This document shows, in pieces, positions 23,074 to 35,255 of a stretch of 64,000 nt of DNA. Under the pieces are notes generated by a model. That model was given only the letters and a program-made list of their open reading frames with translations. It did no database searches and had not been told where the DNA came from. The DNA comes from Apostichopus japonicus. Lineage: Eukaryota; Echinodermata; Holothuroidea; Aspidochirotida; Stichopodidae. The stretch spans positions 18,536,898 through 18,600,897 of the forward strand of contig NC_092577.1 in the NCBI RefSeq assembly GCF_037975245.1. The letters run 5' to 3'. Positions within the stretch are counted from its first letter, which is position 1; each line of letters starts with the position of its first letter. A program made the position numbers and the translations under genes.

Positions 23074-25218
23074 CTAAACTAGACTTATGTCGTTTCCCCT
23101 TGAAGCAGTCCAAAAGACTGTTTCATCGATATTCATTGTAAGCTCTTGTTTGAGCTGGGCATCTTGTTTCACGGCTGATGTTGCTGCTGTGAGCTCCATC
23201 TTCACGATTGTATGTGGTTTCAGTGGTGCAACTCTGACTTTGCCGGTAAGAAAGGCACAATGGATTTCCTTTCTGTCATTAGTATACCTCATAAGTTGCA
23301 GTACCATAACCTTCTTGACTTGGGTCAGCAAAATAGTGCATCTGGATGTTCACCACTTTACCAAATTCTTTGGGTTTGAGACATCTTGGTATCTGTAACC
23401 TCTCTAGAATAGCTTCTCGGCCTTTTGGCTAAGATCATGTGTAGTATCTGTTCCCTTAGGGAATGGTGATACACACCTGACGATGATCACACAGTCACAG
23501 TCCCGATGCAAGGGGACTGGGGCTGAGAGCGGATCAGTCGTTTGGTAGTTTGGTTTTCGTGCCCAGGTTCTTTCCTGGGTGACTTTTTCTTAAAAAGTAT
23601 CTGTAACCTCTCTAGAATAGGAAGTTGCTTTAGCCATTTCCCAGTCTGCAAAGACTTTGCAATAAAAGACAAAAGACTTTGCAATCTGCAAAGACTTTGC
23701 AATATCTTGTTTGCCTGTAGAAGGAAAGGTGAAGCATAACCAATAGGATCATCACAGACAAGATATTTCTTCTTGTGGCCTTTTCGTTTACTTTTGTGAT
23801 ATTGAACTCAAGTTGATCCCTCTCAACACACCACTGAACTCCCCCAACGCCGTTTCCTTTGGCAGCTCGTCATTTTCAAGATTAAGCCCTTTCAGTTCTT
23901 TGGCTCTGTCATCTTCTGGGATGGACTCCAGCCCACTTGCCCAGCTTGAATCCACCACTAGCCATATATCTGGATATATCTGGATTCCTTCTTCATCGGT
24001 GGCCACAGACTTTAGAAAGTCTAATAGAAGTCGTTGATAACTAACTCGATCACCTTATCTTTAAATCTATGTTGATTATCACTAGCTGTCCTCTTGAAGG
24101 CAAAATTGGCACAGCTTGGGGAGGAGATTGCCCCGAATAGATGAACTAGCATCTTGTATTCTTTCATACCTCCATCGAAGTTACCTTCAGGCCACCGTAG
24201 GTGTCTCAGGAGATGACAATCAGCCTTTCTTACTCTTACTTGATAGAACATGGCTTCTATATCTGGCCACGTTCTCTTGCCTCCATCTCATCAGAACACC
24301 ATACAATCGGTTGGTTAGGTCTGGTCCAGATAAGAGTTGTTCGTTGAGGGAAACTCCCTTGTATTGGATTGGACAGTTCAATATCACTCGGATCTTGTCC
24401 GGTTTCTTTGGCTGGTAAACTGCATGGTGTGGTATATACCAAACATTTCCATTATTCCGGTCAATATCCTGATGTGGTACTTTCTCTGCATATCCTTTCT
24501 TCTCCAGGTTATCCATAAATCTGTATATTCTGAAGCCAACTTCTCATTTCCTTTCAACTTCCTTTGAAGTCGCAGACCAAACATATCTGCTTGAACTTTG
24601 TTGTTAGGCATCTTAACAGCTCTCTCTCAAAGGAAGTACTGTTTCATAATGGCCATGTACTTTGGTCACAGATTCCTCCATCATTGTCATAAACCTCTTG
24701 TCTTCAACAGACATGGGAATTTTCTGGTCAGAAAGACGTTCTGTGAAATCCATGTTGAAAAAAGACTGGAGTTGTTGCTCCAAATTACCTGTACCATTCT
24801 GGACAATACTATTGTCTACTTGGCAAAAGTTGACGTTTACTTCGGGTTGGTCCATCCATTTGCCTTGAAGTCCATACACCAACCACCCAATGGGAGTCTT
24901 GATAGCATACGGATCTCCAATCTCGGCGGAGGCAATTTCCAACGGCATTGACACCCCAGGGACATTGCTTCTAATCATTAGGGTGACATGAGGTATGGAG
25001 TTATGACCATCCATACTTGGGAGTTTAATGTGGCTCAAGTGATCCCAAGCGTCAATATCGTTCTGGGTTGGTGCATCATCCATGGTTGTAGGGATGCTGT
25101 CTTTGACATAGACAGAGTGGCGGTCTATAAAAGAAGTCCCATTTATGTTTCCTACTTGCAGATCTCCTTTAATGACATCAGTGGTCTGCACTTGCTGAAG
25201 ATTCAAAGTCTTTATCAA
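23074..25218 (-). pseudogene. Pao/BEL retrotransposon pol remnant
   Basis: On the minus strand this shows Pao/BEL pol order: a protease-linker region (SIPHVTLMIRSNVPG, YAIKTPIGWLVYGL), RT start (VWYIPHHAVYQP, GVSLNEQLLSGPDLTNRLYG), RT core (LRWPEGNF, KMLVHLFGAISSPSCANFA), connection (IPEDDRAKELKGLNLEN, DELPKETALG) and RNase H-side residues (GKVRVAPLKPHTIVKMEL, ETVFWT). The catalytic Y-V-D-D after VINDFY is missing: a stop and a short loss replace it near 24015-24030. Multiple frame changes follow. A U2-derived retroposon interrupts it at 23413-23596. The integrase is absent, because the copy stops at about 23074. Confidence 0.9.
23413..23596 (+). mobile_element. U2-snRNA-derived retroposon (SINE-like)
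   Basis: The first ~40 bases (CTTCTCGGCCTTTTGGCTAA, then GATCATGTGTAGTATCTGTTC) match the 5' part of U2 snRNA, including the GTAGTA branch-point pairing segment, with one A-to-T change. The remaining ~140 bases are not U2 and contain a CCCAGGTTCTTTCCTGGG hairpin. It ends CTTTTTCTTAAAAA. A perfect 24-base direct repeat flanks it (23389-23412 and 23597-23620). This shows target-primed retroposition into the Pao copy, so it is not a functional U2 gene. Confidence 0.85.
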
Positions 25219-25230
25219 GATCAGTGTCTT

Positions 25231-26791
25231 TCAAGAATTCATCAAGAAAGACAGCACCACAACCAAAACTGGAGTTATAACCATAAGAGTAGCAGTGACC
25301 TTCTTGTTTTTGTTTCCTTGGGGTGTTATGTTTTGTACACCAGCACAACCAGTAGTGACCGTTTGAGTCACCCTTTCATCTGATGATTTCTTTTCTCTGA
25401 CAGGATCATGAAGGATGGTCGGATGGGATTTGCTGCATTTCTCACATTTTGCCCACTGTGGATTTCGACAATTTCTCTTTAGATGACCAGGATTTAGACA
25501 ACCAAAACAAAGCCCTTTCTTCATACACACCTCTGATTTAGCCTGTAGGTCAAGTGAACCAAACTTCCTGCAATCAAGTAGGGTATGATAAGTGTTAGGT
25601 CCACAGTACAAAAATGGTCATATTTTGGCCTTCTTTTCCATTTTCTCACTTTTCCCCTTGGAAGCTTTATCATCCTCATTTGTTTTCGCAGTAGCTGCAA
25701 AAGCCCTCTTGCTTGTCACCACCTTTGGATATTTCTGTGGGGTCTTCCAATGTTTCATTTTGTTTTCATACCCAAGACCTGCAATCCTAGGATCATTTTC
25801 ATTTCTGGAATGTTGTCCAAAACAAACTGTTAAAAATCTTGTAAGGTTGGAACTCACAACCATTCATAGTATCCATTTCTGTGTTACCCTGCTTTACATT
25901 GCAACAATTGATAAGAAATATGGCATGTTTTCTTAAGGCAATCTTATCTCCCGCTGCAATATGATCCCAGCTCTCTGCCTTAGATTTGTACGCTGCCGCC
26001 AAAACCTGGGGTGACCAAAGTTTCTCTGTAACAACCATTTTGCCCTTTCATATCCACTTGCTGGGGGCTCTATGGCTGTGCATTCCTTAATTAGATCATG
26101 TGCTTCCCCTTCGGTGAACCTTAATAACAACTGTAATCTGCGGGCTGGGTTTTGGGTTTTATCCTCCACCACATGCTGAAAGTTTCTTATGAATGGTGTA
26201 AATGACATGAGGTCACTCCCATCAAATGGGTCCAGTCGTGGCGAAGGGAGGGCACATTCTCTTTGATGGTCAACAATTTTATTCAAAAGGGTAGCCATTG
26301 AAATACCAGTGTTGACAGTGTCATCTGGTTTGGTAGTTATATCTGGAAGTGGTTGGCCATAACAAACTCCTGCATATGTTGGTTTTGTTTGATTATACTG
26401 TGCATGTTCATTACCATTATTTGGTGATAAGTATTTTCCACTGTCATTAGGTTCGTCAGGCACAATGTTGTTCTGTCGGGATACAAATTTCTTTGCATTG
26501 GGGTTTATTCTAGTATTTCCCCCTTCACTATGTTTCTTTGCTTCATCATTAGACTTTAAGTATTGAAATGATTTTAACTCAATGCTCTTCACAACCTCTT
26601 CGGTAAGTTTGGCAGACACATCACTTTCTGGCCTTTCGCGCAATTGCAGTAGCTTTGACATAGCTTTTGCTGCCTCCAGTTCTGCCATCATATCAATTTC
26701 TTTTTGTTCAGTCTCAAGCTTTAACTTTTTTTCTTCCATTTCTTCCCTCGTCCACCCCAAAAGGCAAATAAATAAGAAGTTGATTGAGTAG
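25231..26791 (-). pseudogene. Pao/BEL gag remnant
   Basis: Gag packages the element RNA into particles. The minus-strand reading starts near 26750 with a charged coiled-coil-like stretch (KLKLETEQKEIDMMAELEAA). It continues through LDPFDGSDLMSFTPFIRNF and the RRLQLLLRFTEGEAHDLI block, typical of Pao gag, then a helical region and CFGCLNPGHLKRNC plus CEKC, the zinc-knuckle region before the protease. Frames change near 26000, 25850 and 25615. The ...VTATLMVITPV block marks the entry to a damaged protease lacking a recognisable active site. No LTR is identified to the right (26800-27200). Confidence 0.85.
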
Positions 26792-27235
26792 AAACAAATT
26801 TGGACCACACTATACTTTTGTCTAGAATAGGACTTATGTTTTGACATGTAAACCAATTCACTATAAATCACTACAGTATTAAAGGATTAAGGCAGCTAAA
26901 GATGTTCATTTGTGTATATTTTCATCCACACAGCAATTACTCATCATTCATAGTGCAAGTACATCATTCATAGTGCAAGACTTTTTGGATAAAAAAACCT
27001 ACAATGAATATCATCATAAGTAAAGAAAGGAACCTCACTACTTTTGCTTTGCTTTAAGGGCCATAAGTTAAAAGGAAATAATAATGTTGGATGTCAAAAA
27101 CCATACCTATAACTTTCCACTACGACTGTTGTGAAAGGCACCTGAGCATGATGACACCTGAAAACAGTAAAAAGTTGATACACAGTTGATGTAGAGGCAA
27201 AGTTATATACCAATGTCATCAAAATACTCAGTTTC

Positions 27236-28440
27236 AGTTGCAGCAATTAATTTGCAAAACTCATCAATATCAAACAATTCAGTTTGATTTTCTTCATGTA
27301 GTAATTCATTACCAGGTAAAGAGTCTGCATGTCAGGAGTCAGAGTCACTGTCAAACTGTTCTTGATGACTAAGAAGATGTGCTGGATTAAAGGACTCCGG
27401 TGAAATTTCCACGGTATGAACATTTGACAGGGTTTTATTCTCACAACTCTGACAAAATATAGAACAGATTTCACCATCTTTCCTACACTAACACCAATTT
27501 CTGGTGCAGCCTTTCTTGCATTTGCAACCTTCCTTCAGGTGCTGAATGTTGCGGTTAACCTTCTCCAAGTTTACTTCGGTATCCCACACAACACTAACTT
27601 TGTCATTTACAACAGTCCAACCATGGGAAGTCAATTGTTACATTCGAGGAGCATGCCTGAGCCCATGCAGTAAGAACCCAGCAACATCTCTGCCAATGCA
27701 ACCGGAGTGCATCTGTTGAAGGCATCCACTCTGACTCTCCAGAAATTCTATGGAAGTGTCCATTTCTAATAGACTCAAGAAAGGTTGTGTGATTTTCAAG
27801 GTTACTTTTTTCTGTTAACCACAGGGATAAAAGAAGTTCACGTGGACTCTCAGCCTCAAAGGCACTGTAGTGCTTTCTGAAATAGACTGAACCTATTAGA
27901 CGATAGAAGGCCGGAAGACCTACTTGGGAATGCCTGATGTCTAGTGATAAACTCAGTCCCTGAAGAAAACATGCAAAGAACCCTTTTTAGAGTCACCTTT
28001 AAAGAAAGAAGTAAAATCACAGCCGCTAACCACATACAAAGTCTGGAAGAAAGTAGGGATGTGGTCAACGAGACTTGGTCCAACCTTCTGAAGGAAGACA
28101 TCACTTGTTAGTAAATTAATAAGAACGTTGATATCTATAAACAAATTGTCATTCTTAGCAGCTCTCAACTGCACATACACCTGCTTTGAGGTAAAGGATC
28201 CCCCCAAAAAACTTTTTACAGTGACCTTTAAAGAAAGAAGTAAAGTAAAATCACAGCCGCTAACGACATACAAAGTCTGGAAGAAAGAAGGGATGTGGTC
28301 AATGAGACTTGGTCCAACCTTCTGAAGGGAGACGACACATTTTAGTATGAATAAGAACGTTGATATCTATAAACAAATTGTCATTCTTAGCAGCTCTCAA
28401 CTGCACATACACCTGCTTTGAGGTAAAAAAAGACATAAGC
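27236..28440 (-). pseudogene. Cysteine-rich (CxC) family gene, broken
   Basis: The minus strand reads VYVQLRAAKNDN, VFLQKVGPSLVDHIPTFFQT, LYVVSGCDFTSFFKG, FRKHYSAFEAESPRELLLSL, STDALRLHWQRCCWVLTAW, HGWTVVNDKVSVVWDTEVN, then a cysteine cluster (GCKCKKGCTRNWC, stop, CRKDGEICSIFCQSCEN) and an acidic tail. I recognise this as an uncharacterised multi-copy family of invertebrates and fish ending in a CxC zinc cluster. The function is unknown and it is possibly transposon-linked. Frames change several times, one cysteine codon position is a stop, and about 240 bases are duplicated in tandem. It is a decayed copy. Confidence 0.65.
27984..28437. repeat. Tandem duplication of ~235 bp inside the CxC gene
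   Basis: 27984-28203 and about 28219-28437 repeat the same sequence: CACCTTTAAAGAAAGAAG, CATACAAAGTCTGGAAGAAA, GGTCCAACCTTCTGAAG, AACGTTGATATCTATAAACA, CACCTGCTTTGAGGTAAA. Scattered differences include an AAGTA insertion in the second unit. It duplicates the exon part encoding SGCDFT. Confidence 0.85.
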
Positions 28441-28597
28441 GGTAGTCCCACATGGAAGGTGTCTCATTCAGGGGAGTAAATAATGTTGTGTTTTCGGTTA
28501 ATTGTGTTCATTAAGACATCTCAGGGTATAATTGGCAATCATCAGAAAAACGATAGGGTCTGATTCAACTCCGATTTATTGGTATTTTCTCTGCAAC

Positions 28598-28712
28598 ACA
28601 CTCCAGTTAGAACCGTATCAGTTCGAGCCTGTGAAACGTCCCGAAATTGAAGCTCCAAAACATATCGAAGAAGAAATCCGTTCGAAACGATTGCAAGGAA
28701 CATACAACGTGG
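28598..28712 (+). other. Weak exon candidate
   Basis: An open stretch (LEPYQFEPVKRPEIEAP, EEEIRSKRLQG) precedes a GTAAGAAT donor. The PYQFEP word resembles exons near the start of some invertebrate zinc-finger genes. No partner exon was confirmed downstream; the CpG-bearing stretch at 28890-29160 with a GCGGCCGC site could be a 5' region instead. Confidence 0.25.
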
Positions 28713-29199
28713 TAAGAATTTATTAAAAGCACACTCTCAGCTAGGAAATTTTTAGAGGGCGGGCCAATTTCATGTTTCGATGGTTCACCGTTAATCACGT
28801 GACACGGTATTTGTAATATACTGCCAGTGTACAGTGAACCCTGTATGTAAATATACGTAATATATAGCACAGTGTCATGCAGTGGTAGCATAACACACGT
28901 AACGTGTATATTGCGGCCGCGTCGCCGCACTGTTGAGGTGGAAGGCACAGGTTGCTTTAGTGCGGGTTCCGATGCCAAAAGCATTGAGCGACAAAACGGA
29001 CATGAAATGAAAAGTGTACTTGAGCTGGTGCTACGTACGTGGACTGGGTCTCCAAAAACGACCTACTGGAACAGAGATCGGGGATCGACAAAATGGCCAA
29101 TGCTACCTTCGAGGAGCATTTACTGGCATGGCAGATCATACGAGAAGGTAGGCAGCAAATTATGCTAACGACTAACGTTATATATTTACTATTTAGGCT

Positions 29200-32100
29200 A
29201 CTGCATAATGTTTTCCGGCCGAAGTGGTTGGTCTGCCGTAGGCTTCATTGTTATATTGTTCAATAGATCATGCTAGCTAGTCCTACTACTACGAGTACTA
29301 CAAACTAATGCAACTGATACACCGAGAGACATAGGCAAGTACATAGGCATAGACAGTCAGTTTTGCGAAGTTTGGAACACTGCGAAGTTCGGCACCCCTA
29401 AGAAATACGCGATTTCACGATGAGATAACCTACAGCAAGAGCCAATTGCACGAAAAACTACGAAGCTACAGTTTTTTCTCTCCAAAATGACCCAACCATA
29501 TCAAGTATAGTTTCAGGTGATTTATACCATGAGATATAATTTTGGGGTGTTTTAAGGTGTCCGAACTCCGCAGTGACCATGCTACTGCAGTGCAGGCTGC
29601 TGTACAAACTGTAGCCTAGCCTAGGCCGAACATTTCATGAAGTGTTATTTATGCTTTTCTACTTATATTCGCCTACTAAGCATGATCAGTATGGAAGTGT
29701 GCGGTATCATGTGTTTGGTTTATGATTTGCTAGCTTTGCAAATATGAATAGGACTTAGCCTGTGGATTTGGATGTGGATTTGGTAGGGAGATCTCCCCAC
29801 AAGAAAATTAAACTCGAAAGAAATGCAACTTCTCATGAGCGGAGCAATAGCAAAAGTAGGACTACTGTAGCCTATCAATGTCACCAATAATTGTGAATGC
29901 CACCATTTTATGTTCGACAAAATTTATCACATTTAATTTAAAGGATACACCTTGCATGGCACATTGACGGACACTGACGCACATATTGTACTTGTAATAA
30001 CGCACCAAATATGCGCTTCATCGGACATGACGCACCATTCCGGGGGTCGTTGAGTCCGTCTTACAATAATTGATAATTTCATCATGATATAGAAATTAAA
30101 GACATTTGCCAAAATATAACATCATAGGCTTCATAGCTCTACACATAATCTGATCATGCAGTTCTAAAAATTATACAAAATGAAAATGATACTACTGATT
30201 TGTGAGAGAACTACAATGATCACCCATTATATACCATATCATGTTTCTCTAGTATCTTTTAAACAGTTCATTGTTTAGGTCACACCTGTAGAATATTCCG
30301 TAATTTTTAGTCTTGGAAATAAGCAAAGCCTACCTATATTTTTTAAAGCAATTATTCATCCCTGAACATGATGAAATTTGCTGACATATTAGTGTATGAG
30401 CAAGCCTACTGGGACATTGCCATTGTAACATCAAACGTTATGACTTTTAGTGTATGTAAGGTATTAGTAGATGAGTTATAATACTGCAGGTGTATAGAAA
30501 TAAGAAATATAATAGAAATTGTTGCACATCACTAGTTTTGGTTTGCACTATATTAGTAAATGGACCATTCTTGAATACTTGCAGAGTTGACGCTATACAT
30601 ACTGTAAATCATAAAGCAGATGTGATGAATTTATGCTGCCAATAGAAAGTTCTGTATTAACTAGTAGTGTAATTACTGTTCTGTGTTTGCAAAATTGATT
30701 TGAATTTGTTACTATTTAGTGAAGGGCAAAATGTGGTATTCAGTAATTGAAGTTGGAAGTTATATAATTCACTATGTCAGGGATTTGCTGACACTGGGCA
30801 GCTACTGTACGCCCAGCAGTTCTGAATGGCGCCCGCACAAACAGTATTAAACCTTTTTCGCCCAGCACTTTTTAGATAATTTAATAAGTTTTACCATAAC
30901 CAAGATCTGGGAGAATATATGGCACAGAATGGGAACATAGCAGCACCTAAGCATACTTCATGTGCAAAATTTGTCCATTTGGGGGGGGGGGGGACCTCAC
31001 CCATGAAATCCCTCTCCCAGGGTGTGGATCACACTACCACCCAATCTGCCTGGCACTCAAATATTCATGAGCACTTCCCTGCTATGTGTACAGTATGCAT
31101 TCTGATATATTATTAACTTTGCACATCCCGGTACTATTTGTCTTTTTCAGTTGAAAGTGTGTGCCCAATTAAGAAACTCGAGAGGTTGGTATCCAAACTG
31201 ATCAACCAGAAAAGATAACACCGGTTCCTCAACGAAAGGCCATGCCCAACAGAGGCTGATGCAGCAATGCACTCCAGCAGCTATACCCCAGTGGAGACTC
31301 GTAATTTTTTGATGTACATACTGTAACCATTCCATGCTGTAAATAAGTCTACATTTAACTAGGTCTGCAGTCTACTACTGTAGGACTGTATATGACTAAG
31401 CAGATTTAGGACATTGGACACATTTATTCATTTATTGTATTATGTTATATTAATGACATAGACATGTAGTGGTAAATATGGTGCTAAATGGTCTGTAAAT
31501 GTGAGGGACCCAAAAACCCCACAAGTTAATGATAACAGTACCTGTAGTATTTTTCCTTATCTGTGAAAAATAAAGACATTTACCAATCTTGTGGAATGTG
31601 CTACCTACCTGTCTGAAGCAGTTTGTGTTAAAAAATTGCACATTTATTCTTTTCTCTTTATGTTTCATGATGATGTGGCATAATTTGTACATACAGTAAA
31701 GTACTTGCACTGCTTAAAAATAGTTACTGTTAATTTCCTATACTGTAGTTGTCATCTGATCAGGTTGTCATGTGCATATAGTTTCATATCAGCAAAGACA
31801 TTGACATTTTTGGCAATTTTGGCAATTTTGAGTGTGAGCTATATTTCTACTTTAACGTGTTAGGGGCATCATTAAGGGGTCTACTTTCACTCAGATTTGA
31901 ACAATAATTTTGAGTTATTACAATGAGTGCAAGTTACAATCTTAGTGAAACAAACATAACATTTATGCTGCCTCCAACCCAGTTACCTTGGCTATGAGCC
32001 TGAATGTCTCTTTTGCAATTAAAATCAAATAAATCATATCTTGGAAAATCATTTGAACAGGTATATCTTTGTGACACTTCTGTCCTCACACAAGGCCATA

Positions 32101-34860
32101 AATGTTTTTTCTTTTCATTTTCATTACAGATGTACAGAACATCCTTTAGAGGAACAGTACAGCACAGCATAGCGTTATGGCATGATGGATGTTTTGCAAG
32201 CAGATATAAGGGTTGGAACTGGAAGTATTTGTGTTGGATTGTTTCATTAATAAATGTGTGCTTCTCTGCTTTACGTAAGATGATTGTCATATTTCTTGTT
32301 CTCCAGTGAAAGCTATGGATTTGCATAGTGAACGTTGTTAACATGGATACGGACAATTTTGAAATAGCTGATGTCAAAGCAGTTTCTCAGCTTATTTAAA
32401 TAAATACCATACATCAAGGACACAAGAGTGGACAATGGGAGTAAGAAGTATCCAGAATGTAGAACAAAAATGTAGAACAAAACAAGGCTGAACAAACTGT
32501 ACCATAACACACAACAACAAACATGGTGTCTCAGTCAAATGAAGTTACTAAGCTAGTGCAATGTATCATAAGAATTTATCTTCTCCATGGTGTCAAACAT
32601 TGATTGTTGCATTCAGTGCGTTATGTATCCTTCTCCTTTCTGTAGTATTTAGCATTGATTTGCATTTTCATTCATAGTGTAAGTAAACTACATAATTGAT
32701 GTCATCAAAGTTACAACTGTGTCCTATTAAATAAGTAAATGATTGAAATGTTGCTTTCACTACATACTTGATTGTACACTAGTTGGCTTTCCACGATAGC
32801 AATATCTGATCTTTTTAATTACTGTAGCTTGTTCAGTCATACCAGTAGTTCTAATGTGACATTGATCTTGGGTTATTTATTGTTGGTACAGAATAACTTG
32901 TCTTTATTTTGTATTGTGTGAGATCAATTTAACATAACATGTATTGTGATGTCATAGAGTGTTAAAGAGGTACTCTAACTTGCAGCTAGTACTGATAAAA
33001 CATTTCATTCAGTGCTCTCATGATAACCCCAGTCGGGCCCAGTGGCAGATGGAGATATTGGCAGATGGAGATGTTTGAAATGCAGGGGACATTATAGGGT
33101 CTTTTGAAGTTTTGGCAAAAGTTCTTTTGCATGTAAAGCTGCCATACTTATCATGGAGAAGTTCCACAATGGAGGCATGGCGTCTCCTAGCCTTATTTGG
33201 GTATATGTCCTTGCATTCCGTATTTGGAACACTGCCCTACTATTGTTTGTATTGCTTATTCTAAAGTTAGGCAAGTCAGTATTGTAAGATGTTTTTATTT
33301 TTAACACATTGATTGCATCTGTACAGTTCTTACATTGAGTTCAACTATATACAGTAACCATGAGCAGGGAAAACTTACCACTATCTCACTTGCATTTCTT
33401 CATGTTCAAGTGACCATATTCATACTTTAACCAAAGCATTTCTTCCATATTAGTTTATCCAGAGTAGGTTACAGGATATTTTCAAGGTGGGCTATGTAGT
33501 ATTGTACCCAATTTAGCATGCTATAATTGCTAGAATATTTAATATGTTCCTAGAGGTCTTTACTTTCCAAATTGTTCTAAGGCATTTTAATTGAAAGCAT
33601 AAGATGCCTGAATGTCCCAGTGAGGTAAATTTCCTGGAAGGTGCTAATAAAACCAGTTTCAAAACTTTGACCAAAGGTAACCATATTTGAATATCTAGTT
33701 TATTTGGGGCCAATACAGCATACTCTGGTCGAGAGTTGGCGTGGAAGCCACCATATGTTAGTAGTAATGCAGTAAAATGTAGTAAAGGCAACTGGAGGAG
33801 TCCAGTTTACCCCTGTGCCGAAGGTCATTCATCTTTTAGGTTTTTTGGAGAACACTCTAACCTTCCCAACCACAGAGCTCCGAACTGACCCACAATTCGC
33901 GGGTTGGACCCGCATTCTAACACCCAAAGCCCCTGACCCGCGCAAGCATCCCAAAAACCTGCATTGTAATTGACAAGTATACATAAAAAAAATGGCGTTA
34001 AATTTGGACTTAGCAACCATCATTTCTTTAGTATAAAACCTCCTTTACATCATCATTTGAACCTCAAATTAGGCTATATTTCATTTCATTGGGGCGAGCA
34101 GCGAACATTTTCATGCCACGGGCAAGAATGAATTATCACCTACTACTCAATTTTATTGATTTTTGACACAAAAAAATGCATTTCTCAGAAAATTGTGGGT
34201 GACAAAAGCCTTTCTAGGTGCCACCATTTTACATGTACTGTAGGCATGACCAGGATTCCCAAAAAAAAAAGGGGGAGGGAGACACCCCCCCATATACCCC
34301 TCCCCCAGGACGGCAATTCTTGGCATGGACCAGCATTTGCCTTCTCAAGAGGTGGGATCTATGCAACCATACCATTAACGACTATGTCTCTATAGGCCCA
34401 GGAGATTGAATCCTTAGGTATCCGTCCTGAGCTAGTGCGAATCAGCAGAGAGAGGTTGTGGATGCTACGCCTTCGCACCATTCAACCTCATGGGCTCAAC
34501 ATTCAGGAAGGACATAACTAACTTTTCCTCATTCCCCCTCCTTCTCCCCTTGCCCCCCTCCCCCATTACTCCTTTTCTCATAGCTTTTTCCACCCTTTTT
34601 ATCTCCACACTTTTCTGTCGTTGTCCTTCTCCAGTTTATTCCCTACCCCTTCCCTTAATCCTCTGTTTGTCCCTCCACTGTTTATCTCCTACCTATCCTC
34701 TTCCCCTGTTGGTTTTTATCTTTCATTCTTCTCTCCATCCCTTGTCTACTAATCCCCTTACATCTATCTCTTTGTGTTCACCATGCTCATTAAGCTGTCT
34801 GTATTATGTGCGTGTTTTTTCTACACAGGCTCTCTAGTGGATAAGTAGAAAAGTAGCATA
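29200..34860. other. Non-coding stretch
   Basis: No coding region, RNA gene or complete element is recognised. It contains a poly-G run (about 30980), scattered AATAAA-like words, and only short unsupported reading frames. Confidence 0.6.
34520..34800. repeat. Polypyrimidine (C/T) tract
   Basis: The strand is almost purely C and T (CTCCTTCTCCCCTTGCCCCC and similar) over about 280 bases. The Pro/Ser/Leu-rich reading frame across it is a composition artefact. Confidence 0.8.
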
Positions 34861-34878
34861 ATATAGGAAGCAGACATT

Positions 34879-35255
34879 TTATGACCTATGTAATGATATG
34901 ATAATAGAGTCTCTGGAATCCCATATTTCACGCAACTGCTTTGTGCCATATCTGGAAGGCTGTCTCAGTTCCAGTCCGTCTGGAAGTCTAGCTGATCTGC
35001 TGGCTATATGGCATCTTCTTGCCTTTTCCAGCAACCGCAGCTGAAAATCAGAATGAAAACATGATTGTATGCTGCTAGTACTTGGCAAGTGGAAGTCATA
35101 AGTACAGCGTGATGTACATGTCACACATCTTTAGTAACATCATAATTATACAGCATTGTGTTACCCACTGAACTACCCAAGATGACACCCAAATGACCTT
35201 TCGCTCTAAACTTTCTGAACACTCAACAGGACTGAGAACTTCCCTTTTGGGGTTT
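34879..35255 (-). CDS. Two candidate terminal exons, unknown protein
   Basis: Minus strand. An exon at 35198-35255 lies between ATTTCAACAG and GTCATTTGG, and an exon at 34879-35040 follows the acceptor CTGATTTTCAG. They join in phase 0: NPKREVLSPVECSESLERK, then LRLLEKARRCHIASRSARLP, continuing with DGLELRQPSRYGTKQL up to a stop at 34879. Matching phase, splice signals and protein-like composition support a real 3' end of a gene. A possible upstream exon at 36773-36872 (HQKEVMPTTEGFLEMAHSL, donor GTAAGATG) does not match phase directly. I do not recognise the protein. Confidence 0.4.

Noticed and set aside
23409-23460. Functional U2 snRNA gene
   Set aside because: Similarity stops after the first ~45 bases; Sm site and 3' domains are missing, and the piece is flanked by target duplications.
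32004-32377. Overlapping reading frames on both strands
   Set aside because: No domain, no splice support, and ordinary composition for non-coding DNA.
34490-34837. Ser/Leu/Pro-rich membrane-like protein
   Set aside because: Product of a polypyrimidine tract.
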